DNA of 6,873 nt from an uncultured Campylobacter sp. (GCF_937890585.1 NZ_CALACG010000046.1:1-6873), one strand, 5' to 3'; shown: positions 1 to 6,737, numbered from the stretch's first letter. Translations and numbers: made by a program. The notes: a model not told the origin generated them from the letters alone.

Positions 1-26
1 AAATGTAACAATGTGACAAAAATAGT

Positions 27-33
27 AAAGGGG
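27..33 (+). promoter_or_regulatory. Ribosome binding site of the adhesin gene
   Basis: The purine run aaagggg lies 8 bases before the ATG at 42, a good Shine-Dalgarno match at normal spacing. It supports this ATG as the true start, as does the reading frame, which begins directly with the first beta strand of the retention module. Only 41 bases of upstream DNA are visible, so the promoter lies at least partly outside the window and I do not call one. Confidence 0.75.
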
Positions 34-41
34 AAAACATC

Positions 42-2591
42 ATGTCAAACAAAATTGCAGTAGTAAAAAGCATAGATGGTGAAGGTGCAAAAGCCATAAA
101 TGGTTTGGGTGAGGTAAGAGAGCTTCACGTAGGCGACATAGTTTATGGTGGCGAAAAGATAGTGACTGATGGGGCTAACTCTAAGGTGACGATCGCTACT
201 ACTAATGGCAAAGAGGTGACATTGATAGGCAAGGATAGCTTAAATTTAGACCAAGAGATTCTGGGTGGTGAAAACATAGGTAGCAAAACCACAGCCAGTA
301 TAGATGACTTACAAAAGGCGATCCTAAGCGGTAAAGACCTAAACGCACTCGAAGAGACCGCAGCTGGTGGCAATGCTGGCGGAAATGCTAGTGGCGATGG
401 GGTGAGCCTTGGTGCTGCTAGCTTTGCTGAGGGCGGACATTACTCAAATATCAATGAAAATTTTAGAAATTTAAATGGCTCTGGCAGAAATTTTGAATCT
501 CCAGTTGGCTCAGTTGATGGATATGCTGACAATATATCAGATACAGGTTTTACACAACTTATATCTAAACCAACTTTAAGTATAGTAGCTCAACAAGATA
601 TGAGCGAAGATGGAATCTATGATGTATCTACTGGATATAGCAGATATCTAACTTTTGATTTTTCATTAAATAAGGCATTAAATGTCTTGCCAACTACTTT
701 GAGCTTAAATTTTAGCGGCATAGATGGAAAAGATTATTATAAATCTATGAGCCAATATTCTATTGATGGTGGAAATAATTGGATATCACTCGGTAATAAT
801 CAAATATTCCTAAATGACCCAAATGATATCGCAAATTTAAAGGTTAGATATTATATTGCAGATGATTATGGACAAACACCAGGATATCAAAACGAAGGTG
901 AAATGATTAAAGATTTGGGAGCAGGTATAGCGCCTGGCATTAATAATTTTGGAGACTACAAAAGAAATTTAACATTGAGTGTTACTAGTGATAATGATGA
1001 AATTCCAACCGTAAATGCAATTGGTGCGATAATAGATAATGATAATAACATCTTAATAGATCAAGATATAGATGGTGTAAATTTAGACACAGGCAGTGGT
1101 GACGATACAATAAAGATGACTTCAAAAGCTGTAAATTCGTATATAAAAGAGAGTTATTATGGTGATAATAAACTAATACTTGAAGGCGCAGGTTTAGATA
1201 ATACGACAATAAGGGCAGGTCAAAATGATGAGGTTTTGATAAAAGATTCTGAGCTAAAAAACAATTCAACAATAAGCACAGGAGATGGTATTGATAGCGT
1301 TGATATAGAAAATTCAAAACTTTTTAATAGTGCTATAAATGTAGGTGATGGCTCACTTGATAATACTGAAGTTATAAATATTAAAAATTCAGAGTTGGCA
1401 GATGCGTCAATAGCCGCCGCTAATACTAAGCTTGAGTTAAACATAGATAAAACATCGGTAGTAAAAGGTATAGACATTAGAAGTGGCAAAGGAGATGATC
1501 TTATAAATATCCATACTAGTATCTTAAAATCTGATACTCTTTATAACACGATTATTACAGGAAACGGAAAAGATACTATAAATATAGATAGTGGTGCAAC
1601 AATCGACGAAGTTATGATAGAAACACAACTAGGTGATGACACGATTAATATAAATGATGCGACTATTACTGGTGGCATCATAAGCACAGATGGTCTTGAG
1701 AGTATAAGCCCAATAGATAAAGATACTTTCAACATAAAGAATTCGACATTAAAAAATGGCGTAAGACTTTATGGCGGACTAGATACAGATACTTTTAATA
1801 TAGAAAATATCACTGTGGATCAAAATGGGTATGGCGGTGACTCTTTTGCTATTGATGGTGGTAGAGGTAATGACATTTTCAATATAAGAGGCACGATCGA
1901 TGGTAAATTTAACGATGCTAGGGTAGGGTATTTATCTGAAGTTATCTCTGGAGGAGATGGTGATGATACTGTAAATTTTGAAAGCGACTCGGTTGTGAAC
2001 TACTCTAAAATTTATGGAGAATGGAGTGGCTATATCGGCAATGATACGTTTAATATAAAAAATGGTGCCACTTTAAATAACTCTATGATATGTGGCATGG
2101 ATGGCAATGATACGTTTAATATAAAAAGTGGTGCTACGTTAAACGATACGCAAATTTATGGTGATGATTACAAAAATGAATGGGGTGCAACTGGCAACGA
2201 TATCGTAAATGTGGAAAAAGGTGCAGTTTTAAATAATGTCTCTATCGATGGTGGAAGCGGTGAAGATACGTTGATAGTTCGAGAAAATAATGTCGACTTT
2301 TCAAAGGTTAAAAATTTCGAAAAACTATCTCTTGGTGGTGATGTGCAAAGCGATGGTAGTATAGTGGATAGCGAGAGTGCAAATTTGAGACTAAGTGCTG
2401 CCAATATTAAAGACATTTTGCGTGATACTGGAAAGACAGTATTAAAAATATATGGCGATAGTAGCGATAGGCTTGAGCTTGATGGCTTTGATGAGCACTC
2501 AGCTGTAAGTGCTGGAGGCTACACGAAATATGCAAGCCTTGATGGTACCATAAGCATAGAGATCAAAGACGAAGTTGTTTCAAGTTTCTGA
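42..2591 (+). CDS. LapA-like retention-module RTX adhesin, probable type I secretion substrate
   Basis: Predicted cell-surface adhesin, 849 residues, acidic and rich in Asp, Asn, Gly, Ile and Ser. Residues 1-105 resemble the LapA-family retention module: the order IAVVKSIDGEG, VGDIVYGGEKIVTD, GKEVTLIGKDSLNLD and then an amphipathic DLQKAILSGKDL helix is typical. T106-A107-A108-G109 matches the di-alanine site cut by the periplasmic protease LapG in known members. A Gly/Asn linker follows (109-124). Residues about 172-334 look like one Ig or Calx-beta-like domain (YSIDGGNNW; closing AIGAIIDND). Residues 351-747 hold about 17 RTX-like repeats. Residues 780-849 resemble T1SS adhesin C-termini (LSAANIKDIL, LKIYGDSSDRLELDGF, then GGYTKY and an alternating hydrophobic tail). 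There is no Sec signal peptide, as expected for type I export. Transporter and protease genes are not in the window. At 849 residues it is far shorter than classical LapA. The single cysteine is C684. The ligand is unknown. The architecture is well supported; an adhesive function is inferred. Confidence 0.85.
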   Translation: MSNKIAVVKSIDGEGAKAINGLGEVRELHVGDIVYGGEKIVTDGANSKVTIATTNGKEVTLIGKDSLNLDQEILGGENIGSKTTASIDDLQKAILSGKDLNALEETAAGGNAGGNASGDGVSLGAASFAEGGHYSNINENFRNLNGSGRNFESPVGSVDGYADNISDTGFTQLISKPTLSIVAQQDMSEDGIYDVSTGYSRYLTFDFSLNKALNVLPTTLSLNFSGIDGKDYYKSMSQYSIDGGNNWISLGNNQIFLNDPNDIANLKVRYYIADDYGQTPGYQNEGEMIKDLGAGIAPGINNFGDYKRNLTLSVTSDNDEIPTVNAIGAIIDNDNNILIDQDIDGVNLDTGSGDDTIKMTSKAVNSYIKESYYGDNKLILEGAGLDNTTIRAGQNDEVLIKDSELKNNSTISTGDGIDSVDIENSKLFNSAINVGDGSLDNTEVINIKNSELADASIAAANTKLELNIDKTSVVKGIDIRSGKGDDLINIHTSILKSDTLYNTIITGNGKDTINIDSGATIDEVMIETQLGDDTININDATITGGIISTDGLESISPIDKDTFNIKNSTLKNGVRLYGGLDTDTFNIENITVDQNGYGGDSFAIDGGRGNDIFNIRGTIDGKFNDARVGYLSEVISGGDGDDTVNFESDSVVNYSKIYGEWSGYIGNDTFNIKNGATLNNSMICGMDGNDTFNIKSGATLNDTQIYGDDYKNEWGATGNDIVNVEKGAVLNNVSIDGGSGEDTLIVRENNVDFSKVKNFEKLSLGGDVQSDGSIVDSESANLRLSAANIKDILRDTGKTVLKIYGDSSDRLELDGFDEHSAVSAGGYTKYASLDGTISIEIKDEVVSSF
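357..368 (+). other. Codons for predicted LapG-type cleavage site (T106-A107-A108-G109)
   Basis: These four codons (acc gca gct ggt) encode Thr-Ala-Ala-Gly directly after the helix that ends in ALEE. The same arrangement, a short helix and then T-A-A-G at about residue 107, is seen in LapA-type adhesins, where cutting between the two alanines frees the protein from the outer membrane. The predicted cut here is A107/A108. The motif and its position are seen; cleavage in this organism is inferred, because no LapG homologue is visible in the window. Confidence 0.65.
1092..2282 (+). repeat. About 17 degenerate RTX-like protein repeats, roughly 22-residue period
   Basis: Protein residues 351-747 contain recurrent turns of the form G-x-G-x-D-(T)-hydrophobic-N-I. 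They begin near residues 351, 374, 393, 414, 441, 462, 482, 507, 530, 559, 581, 609, 638, 666, 688, 718 and 738. Best preserved are GSGDDTIKM, GKGDDLINI, GNGKDTINI, GDGDDTVNF, two copies of GNDTFNIK and GSGEDTLIV. Between turns lies a second strand-like segment such as SGATLNDTQIYG or NSTLKNGVRLYG. Spacing varies from 19 to about 30 residues, unlike the uninterrupted 9-residue spacing of classical RTX. Known RTX turns bind calcium outside the cell and fold into a beta roll. Calcium binding is likely in the best copies and doubtful in the weakest (NTEVINI, TKLELNI). Confidence 0.75.
2037..2127 (+). repeat. Perfect 25-bp direct repeat inside the adhesin gene
   Basis: The 25 bases at 2037-2061 recur exactly at 2103-2127, start to start 66 bp, which is 22 codons in frame. 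Both copies encode GNDTFNIK and are followed by near-identical (S/N)GATLN. This is the only pair of repeat units that I saw to be still identical at DNA level, suggesting a recent in-frame duplication or gene conversion within the array. Confidence 0.85.
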
Positions 2592-2592
2592 T

Positions 2593-3093
2593 CTACTCTA
2601 ACTCCCTAACTACCATCGACCACTGATTTGCGAGCTTTTCAAGGTTAAATTTAGCATTTGCAGGGCTGGTTGATGGTAGTTTTATCACTTCATTTTTTGT
2701 TGCTTTTATGATCTCGCCCTCTAAGTATTTTTTGCAAATTTCATAAGCTTTGCCACCGTTTGCGTAGACTTGTGTGATATTTGCCTCTTTAAATATCGGA
2801 TTTAAATTTACAGGTACGATCTTGCTCATTTTTGCGTCGTTTGAGCCCTTTATCTCGCATGATATCGCAGCGTCATATATTGCGATGTGATGGGAAAGTA
2901 GAAATTTTATCTTTTCATCTGTACTTTCTGGCAGCCGAGCGTTTAAGATCCCATCTAACACCCGCCAAAAGCGGTTTTGCGCATTTGTATAGTAAAAGCC
3001 AAATTTACGAGAGATGACAGAAGGGAAAGAGCCAAGGATCAAAATTTTAGAGTTTTTATCAAAGATTGGTTTAAAAGGATGCGTTTGGCTCAT
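2593..3093 (-). CDS. DNA-deoxyinosine (hypoxanthine) glycosylase, UDG superfamily
   Basis: Base-excision repair enzyme, 166 residues, cytoplasmic. Family members remove hypoxanthine, the product of adenine deamination, from DNA and leave an abasic site. Motif 1 is G21-S-F-P-S25, followed by FYYTNAQNRFW (33-43). N40 in the NRFW segment is a candidate catalytic Asn, because the GSFPS loop lacks the Asn found at that place in MUG/TDG-type enzymes. Motif 2 is LPSTSPAN (139-146). YDAAISCEIKGSNDAKM (73-89) fits the conserved middle segment (D followed by SC and GS-D). Length suits a complete single-domain member. The ATG at 3091-3093 has an aaaagg Shine-Dalgarno 6 bases upstream. It converges on the adhesin gene with one base between the stops, and lies 65 bp downstream of PFOR in the same direction. 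Exact substrate range (hypoxanthine, uracil or xanthine) cannot be read from sequence. No promoter of its own is clear. Confidence 0.87.
   Translation of the reverse strand: MSQTHPFKPIFDKNSKILILGSFPSVISRKFGFYYTNAQNRFWRVLDGILNARLPESTDEKIKFLLSHHIAIYDAAISCEIKGSNDAKMSKIVPVNLNPIFKEANITQVYANGGKAYEICKKYLEGEIIKATKNEVIKLPSTSPANAKFNLEKLANQWSMVVRELE
2608..2681 (+). terminator. 15-bp inverted repeat past the adhesin stop, candidate terminator
   Basis: The arm at 2608-2622 pairs along its full length with the arm at 2667-2681 in the plus-strand transcript: 14 Watson-Crick pairs and one G-U pair (2618 with 2671). It starts 17 bases after the adhesin stop. The second arm runs into a short T run (2680-2683), with more T-rich sequence to about 2699. 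In the minus-strand transcript the G-U pair becomes a C-A mismatch, so the stem is better for the adhesin mRNA. It lies wholly within the opposing glycosylase gene. Against a classical intrinsic terminator are the 44-base loop and the weak T tract; it could be an mRNA 3'-end stabiliser or chance. Confidence 0.4.
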
Positions 3094-3099
3094 ATTTTG

Positions 3100-3105
3100 C
3101 CTTTT
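3100..3105 (-). promoter_or_regulatory. Ribosome binding site of the glycosylase gene
   Basis: On the minus strand aaaagg followed by caaaat precedes the ATG at 3093, a 6-base spacing. It fixes the start so that the protein begins just before the first conserved strand KILILGSFPS. Confidence 0.7.
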
Positions 3106-3119
3106 AAATTTAATGAAAT

Positions 3120-3151
3120 TTTCTCTTGCCGTTTAAATTTGACAAGAGAAA
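3120..3151 (-). terminator. Hairpin after PFOR, candidate terminator
   Basis: Arms tttctcttg (3120-3128) and caagagaaa (3143-3151) are perfectly complementary over 9 bp with a 14-base loop. The hairpin starts 7 bases beyond the PFOR stop when read on the minus strand, and is followed there by atttcatt, which is only moderately U-rich. Its position in the 65-bp gap between PFOR and the glycosylase fits a leaky Rho-independent terminator or an mRNA 3'-end stabiliser. The low GC stem and broken U tract argue for incomplete termination, which would let PFOR transcripts reach the glycosylase gene. Confidence 0.5.
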
Positions 3152-3158
3152 TTTAAAT

Positions 3159-6100
3159 TTACTCGGCGCTTTGCGTAGCTACGGCACTTTCTATTTCGTC
3201 GCTAAAATCAGCCAAGCTTAGGCGTTTTAGCTGGCGGTAGCGCCTTTGCGCGTCGGCCTTGTTTTTAGCTAGTAGCTCATCTGCATGCTCAGGGTTGGTC
3301 TTTTTAAGCGAGTTGTAGCGAACTTCGTTTAGCAAAAACTCTTCATAAAGCGACCAGTCTGGCTCTTTTGAGGTGATTTTAAGCGGATTTTGCCCCTCTT
3401 TTAAAAGGCGCGGATCGTATAGATATGTCGGCCAGTATCCGCACTTGGTCGCTAGCTCGCCTTGGCCGCCTGACTGAGACAAGCCGCCTTTGATGCCGTG
3501 GGCAATGCACGGAGAGTAGGCGATGATGAGGCTTGGGCCGTCATATGCTTCAGCCGCTGCGATCGCTTTTATCACGTTTGCTTGGCTTGCGTTTGAGTTG
3601 ATCTGCGCGACAAATATGTTGCCATAGGTCATCGCGATGTAGCCAAGGTCCTTTTTCTGGGCTGGTTTGCCGCTAGCCGTAAACTGCGCTATCGAGCCTG
3701 CGCGGCTTGATTTTGAGCTTTGGCCGCCAGTGTTTGAATAAACTTCGGTGTCAAGCACTAGCACATTTACGTTCTCACCGCTTGCTAGCACATGGTCAAG
3801 TCCGCCAAAACCGATGTCATACGCCCAGCCGTCGCCACCGATGATCCATTGTGACTTTTTGACGAGAAATTTCTTAAGCTCTAAAATTTCTTTAACGCCC
3901 GGTGCGCTTAAATTTTGCTCTAAAATAGGCAATAAATTTTTCGTGATCTCTTGCGTTTTAACGCCATCATTTTTGAAATTTATCCAGTCGTTATAAAGCG
4001 CTGAAAGTGCGTTTGGCACGCTGTCTATGTTGTTTCTCATTATGTCTTCGATGCGGTGGCGCATGGTCTCTATCGCCACGTTCATACCCATGCCAAACTC
4101 AGCATTGTCTTCAAATAGCGAATTTGCCCACGCAACGCCCTTGCCTTCGTCATTTGTAGTGTACGGAGTAGATGGTGCAGAGCCGCCATATATCGAGCTA
4201 CAACCAGTTGCATTTGCCACGATCATGCGCTCGCCAAAGAGTCTCGTAACAAGCCCTATATAAGGCGTTTCGCCGCAACCAGGGCAGGCACCGTGAAACT
4301 CAAATAGCGGCTGCGCAAAGCCAACGCCCTTGACGCTTTCTTTGCTCATCAGGTCGTCTTTATACGTAACCTTTTTAAATAGATAATCCGCGTTTTCTTG
4401 CTCGTTTTTCTCCATCTCCTCGGCTAGCGGTACCATGACGAGCGATTTTTCCTTGCTTGGGCAGTTTTGCGCGCACAGCTCGCAGCCGGTGCAGTCTAGT
4501 GGGCTTACTTGGATTTTATATTTTAGTCCTTTAACCTCTTTGCCTTTTGCCTCTAGGACGTGATCTTGCACGCTTTGTGGAGCTGCGCTAAGCTCGTTTT
4601 CGTCTATCAAAAATGGCCTTATTACAGCGTGCGGGCAGACAAATGCGCACTGGTTGCACTGGATGCAGTTTTGCTCGATCCATTTTGGCACCATGACGCC
4701 AACGCCGCGCTTCTCGTAAGCCGTCGTGCCAGCTTCAAAGTGTCCGTCCTCGTAGCCTATGAAGGCTGAGACTGGTAGGCTATCGCCTCTAGCTGCGTTT
4801 ATCGGTTTTACGACGTTTTCGATGAAGCTGTTGCCGATGTATTTCTCCTCTTTTTGAGCTTCATCTGCTAAATTTGCCCACGCAGGATCGACTGGCACTT
4901 TTATGAGCCCGTTTGCGCCAACGTCGATAGCGTTGTAGTTCATCTGCACGATCGCCTCGCCCTTTTTAGCGTAGGCTTTGTGTGCGTACTCTTTCATATA
5001 TTTTTGCGCATCTTCAAATGGTATGATGTCAGCAAGCTTGAAAAATGCCGACTGCATTATGGTATTTGTGCGGTTTTTGAGGCCGATATCGTGCGCTAGT
5101 TTGGTTGCGTTTATGATGTAGAAATTTATATTTTTGCTAGCTAAAATTTTCTTAACTTTATTTGGTAGCTTCGCTATGGTCTGCTCTGCGTCCCATATAG
5201 AGTTTAGCAAAAATGTGCCGTTTTCTCTGATGCCGTCAATAACGTCGTAAATTTCAAGATATGCAGCGACTGAGCAGGCTACAAAGTGCGGATTTGAGAC
5301 GAGATAGGTCGAGCGGATCGGCTTTTTGCCAAAGCGAAGGTGCGAGCGTGTGTAGCCGCCCGATTTTTTACTATCGTAGGCAAAATATGCCTGCGCGTAA
5401 AGGTCGGTCTTATCGCCGATGATCTTTATCGAGTTTTTGTTTGCGCCCACGGTGCCATCAGCGCCAAGACCGTAAAATAAGCACTCTTTAACGCTCTCAT
5501 CGCTTAGTGAAATTTTCTCTCCAGTTGGCAGCGACGTAAAAGTCACGTCATCGACGATACCCACCGTAAAGCCATCTCTTGGCTCGCTTTGGTTTAAATT
5601 TTCAAATACAGCTAGCATTTGCGCAGGATCGACGTCCTTTGAGCTTAGGCCGTATCTGCCGCCAACGATCACTGGAGCGTCCTTTTGGCCGTAAAATGCA
5701 GCTTTTATGTCAAGATATAGCGGCTCACCAAGACTGCCAGGCTCTTTTGTACGGTCAAGGACGGCTATTTTTTTTACGCTCTTTGGCATCACGTCAAAGA
5801 GATATTTTGTGCTAAATGGGCGGTATAAATGCACCTTGATGATGCCCACCTTTTCGCCTTTTGCGTTTAGATAGTCCACGACCTCTTCAAGAGTTTGCGT
5901 CACTGAGCCCATAGCTACGATGACACGTGTCGCTTCTGGGTCGCCGTAGTAGTTAAACGGCTTGTAGTCACGGCCAGTGATCTTTGAAATTTCGGCTAGG
6001 TAGTTTGCTACGATGTCTGGCACTGCGTCATAGAAGCGGTTGCTTAGCTCTCGTGTTTGAAAATATATATCGTCATTTTGCGCTGTGCCACGAGTTTTTG

Positions 6101-6737
6101 GGCTCTCTGGGCTTAGCGCATTGTTTCTAAATTTCTGCAACGCTTCGCGGTCAAGGAGTCTATCAAAGTGTGCGTAGTCAAGCACTTCGACCTTTTGAAT
6201 TTCATGGCTCGTTCTAAAGCCGTCAAAGAAGTGTAAAAATGGCACTCTGCCCTTAATCGCTGCTAAATGCGCTACGCCAGCGATATCCATCACCTCTTGC
6301 ACCGAGCCACTTGCTAGCATCGCAAAGCCAGTTTGACGACAGGCATAGATGTCTTGGTGATCGCCAAATATTGAAAGTGCCTGCGCTGCTAGAGAGCGAG
6401 CTGAGACGTGGATGACGCCAGGGAGGAGCTGGCCTGCTATTTTATACATATTTGGAATTTTTAAAAGTAGGCCTTGAGAAGCTGTGTAGGTCGTAGTTAG
6501 CGCACCAACTTGTAGCGAACCATGCACCGTGCCAGCTGCGCCGCCTTCGCTTTGCATTTCGACTACTTTTACTGGCATACCAAATAAATTTTTCTTGCCC
6601 TGCGCTGCCCAAAGGTCAGTGTAGTCAGCCATAGGCGAGCTAGGAGTGATAGGGTAAATTCCAGCTACTTCGGTAAATGCGTATGACGCGTAAGCTGCGG
6701 CCTCGTTTCCGTCCATAGTTTTCATTATTTTTGACAT
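3159..6737 (-). CDS. nifJ: Pyruvate:flavodoxin/ferredoxin oxidoreductase, single-chain (PFOR)
   Basis: Oxidatively decarboxylates pyruvate with CoA to acetyl-CoA and CO2, passing electrons through three [4Fe-4S] clusters to flavodoxin or ferredoxin; cytoplasmic central metabolism. The 1192 residues follow the standard order. Domain I (1-250) has YPITPSSP with T31, E64 and VSARS with R114, the positions known for pyruvate and thiamine contacts in the Desulfovibrio enzyme. The transketolase-C-like domain is at about 265-400 (VIVAMGSV). The gamma-type domain is at about 420-630 (GLGADGTVGANK). The two-cluster ferredoxin domain uses C691, C694, C697, C701 and C749, C752, C755, C759. The thiamine domain has the proximal-cluster ligands C818, C821, C846 and C1077, the GDGWAYDIGFGG motif (968-979) and SNTGGQ with N1002. 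The frame is intact. The first ATG is chosen because aaggcgga lies just upstream; in-frame Met5 and Met8 are less well placed. The C-terminus stops soon after the thiamine domain, so the extra domain VII of the Desulfovibrio enzyme seems absent. GC is clearly higher than in the adhesin gene. The physiological acceptor is not shown here. Confidence 0.97.
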   Translation of the reverse strand: MSKIMKTMDGNEAAAYASYAFTEVAGIYPITPSSPMADYTDLWAAQGKKNLFGMPVKVVEMQSEGGAAGTVHGSLQVGALTTTYTASQGLLLKIPNMYKIAGQLLPGVIHVSARSLAAQALSIFGDHQDIYACRQTGFAMLASGSVQEVMDIAGVAHLAAIKGRVPFLHFFDGFRTSHEIQKVEVLDYAHFDRLLDREALQKFRNNALSPESPKTRGTAQNDDIYFQTRELSNRFYDAVPDIVANYLAEISKITGRDYKPFNYYGDPEATRVIVAMGSVTQTLEEVVDYLNAKGEKVGIIKVHLYRPFSTKYLFDVMPKSVKKIAVLDRTKEPGSLGEPLYLDIKAAFYGQKDAPVIVGGRYGLSSKDVDPAQMLAVFENLNQSEPRDGFTVGIVDDVTFTSLPTGEKISLSDESVKECLFYGLGADGTVGANKNSIKIIGDKTDLYAQAYFAYDSKKSGGYTRSHLRFGKKPIRSTYLVSNPHFVACSVAAYLEIYDVIDGIRENGTFLLNSIWDAEQTIAKLPNKVKKILASKNINFYIINATKLAHDIGLKNRTNTIMQSAFFKLADIIPFEDAQKYMKEYAHKAYAKKGEAIVQMNYNAIDVGANGLIKVPVDPAWANLADEAQKEEKYIGNSFIENVVKPINAARGDSLPVSAFIGYEDGHFEAGTTAYEKRGVGVMVPKWIEQNCIQCNQCAFVCPHAVIRPFLIDENELSAAPQSVQDHVLEAKGKEVKGLKYKIQVSPLDCTGCELCAQNCPSKEKSLVMVPLAEEMEKNEQENADYLFKKVTYKDDLMSKESVKGVGFAQPLFEFHGACPGCGETPYIGLVTRLFGERMIVANATGCSSIYGGSAPSTPYTTNDEGKGVAWANSLFEDNAEFGMGMNVAIETMRHRIEDIMRNNIDSVPNALSALYNDWINFKNDGVKTQEITKNLLPILEQNLSAPGVKEILELKKFLVKKSQWIIGGDGWAYDIGFGGLDHVLASGENVNVLVLDTEVYSNTGGQSSKSSRAGSIAQFTASGKPAQKKDLGYIAMTYGNIFVAQINSNASQANVIKAIAAAEAYDGPSLIIAYSPCIAHGIKGGLSQSGGQGELATKCGYWPTYLYDPRLLKEGQNPLKITSKEPDWSLYEEFLLNEVRYNSLKKTNPEHADELLAKNKADAQRRYRQLKRLSLADFSDEIESAVATQSAE

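Noticed and set aside
3..18. Two near-identical 8-base units (atgtaaca, atgtgaca) just upstream of the adhesin
   Set aside because: Only two imperfect copies at the window edge; too little upstream sequence to judge an operator or a phase-variable tract.
985..1317. Minus-strand open frame of 110 residues within the adhesin gene
   Set aside because: It is very rich in Leu, Tyr and His with no domain pattern, as expected from the antisense of Asn/Asp/Ile-rich repeats, and it lies fully inside a strong coding gene. The other antisense frames at 143-373, 1220-1489, 1541-1735 and 2168-2416 were rejected likewise.
1092..2282. CRISPR-like or tandem DNA array
   Set aside because: The periodicity is at protein level, in frame, with variable unit length and diverged DNA; there are no uniform spacers.
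2832..3017. Plus-strand 61-residue frame opposite the glycosylase
   Set aside because: It overlaps a well-supported gene and has no recognisable motif or convincing ribosome binding site.
3748..5815. Several plus-strand frames of 69-82 residues opposite PFOR
   Set aside because: They sit within an intact, highly conserved gene and have no protein-like features; the higher GC of PFOR leaves long open frames on the other strand.
6714..6725. Internal PFOR starts at Met5 and Met8
   Set aside because: Met1 has the properly placed aaggcgga upstream, and with Met1 the key residues T31, E64 and R114 fall at the same numbers as in the characterised enzyme.
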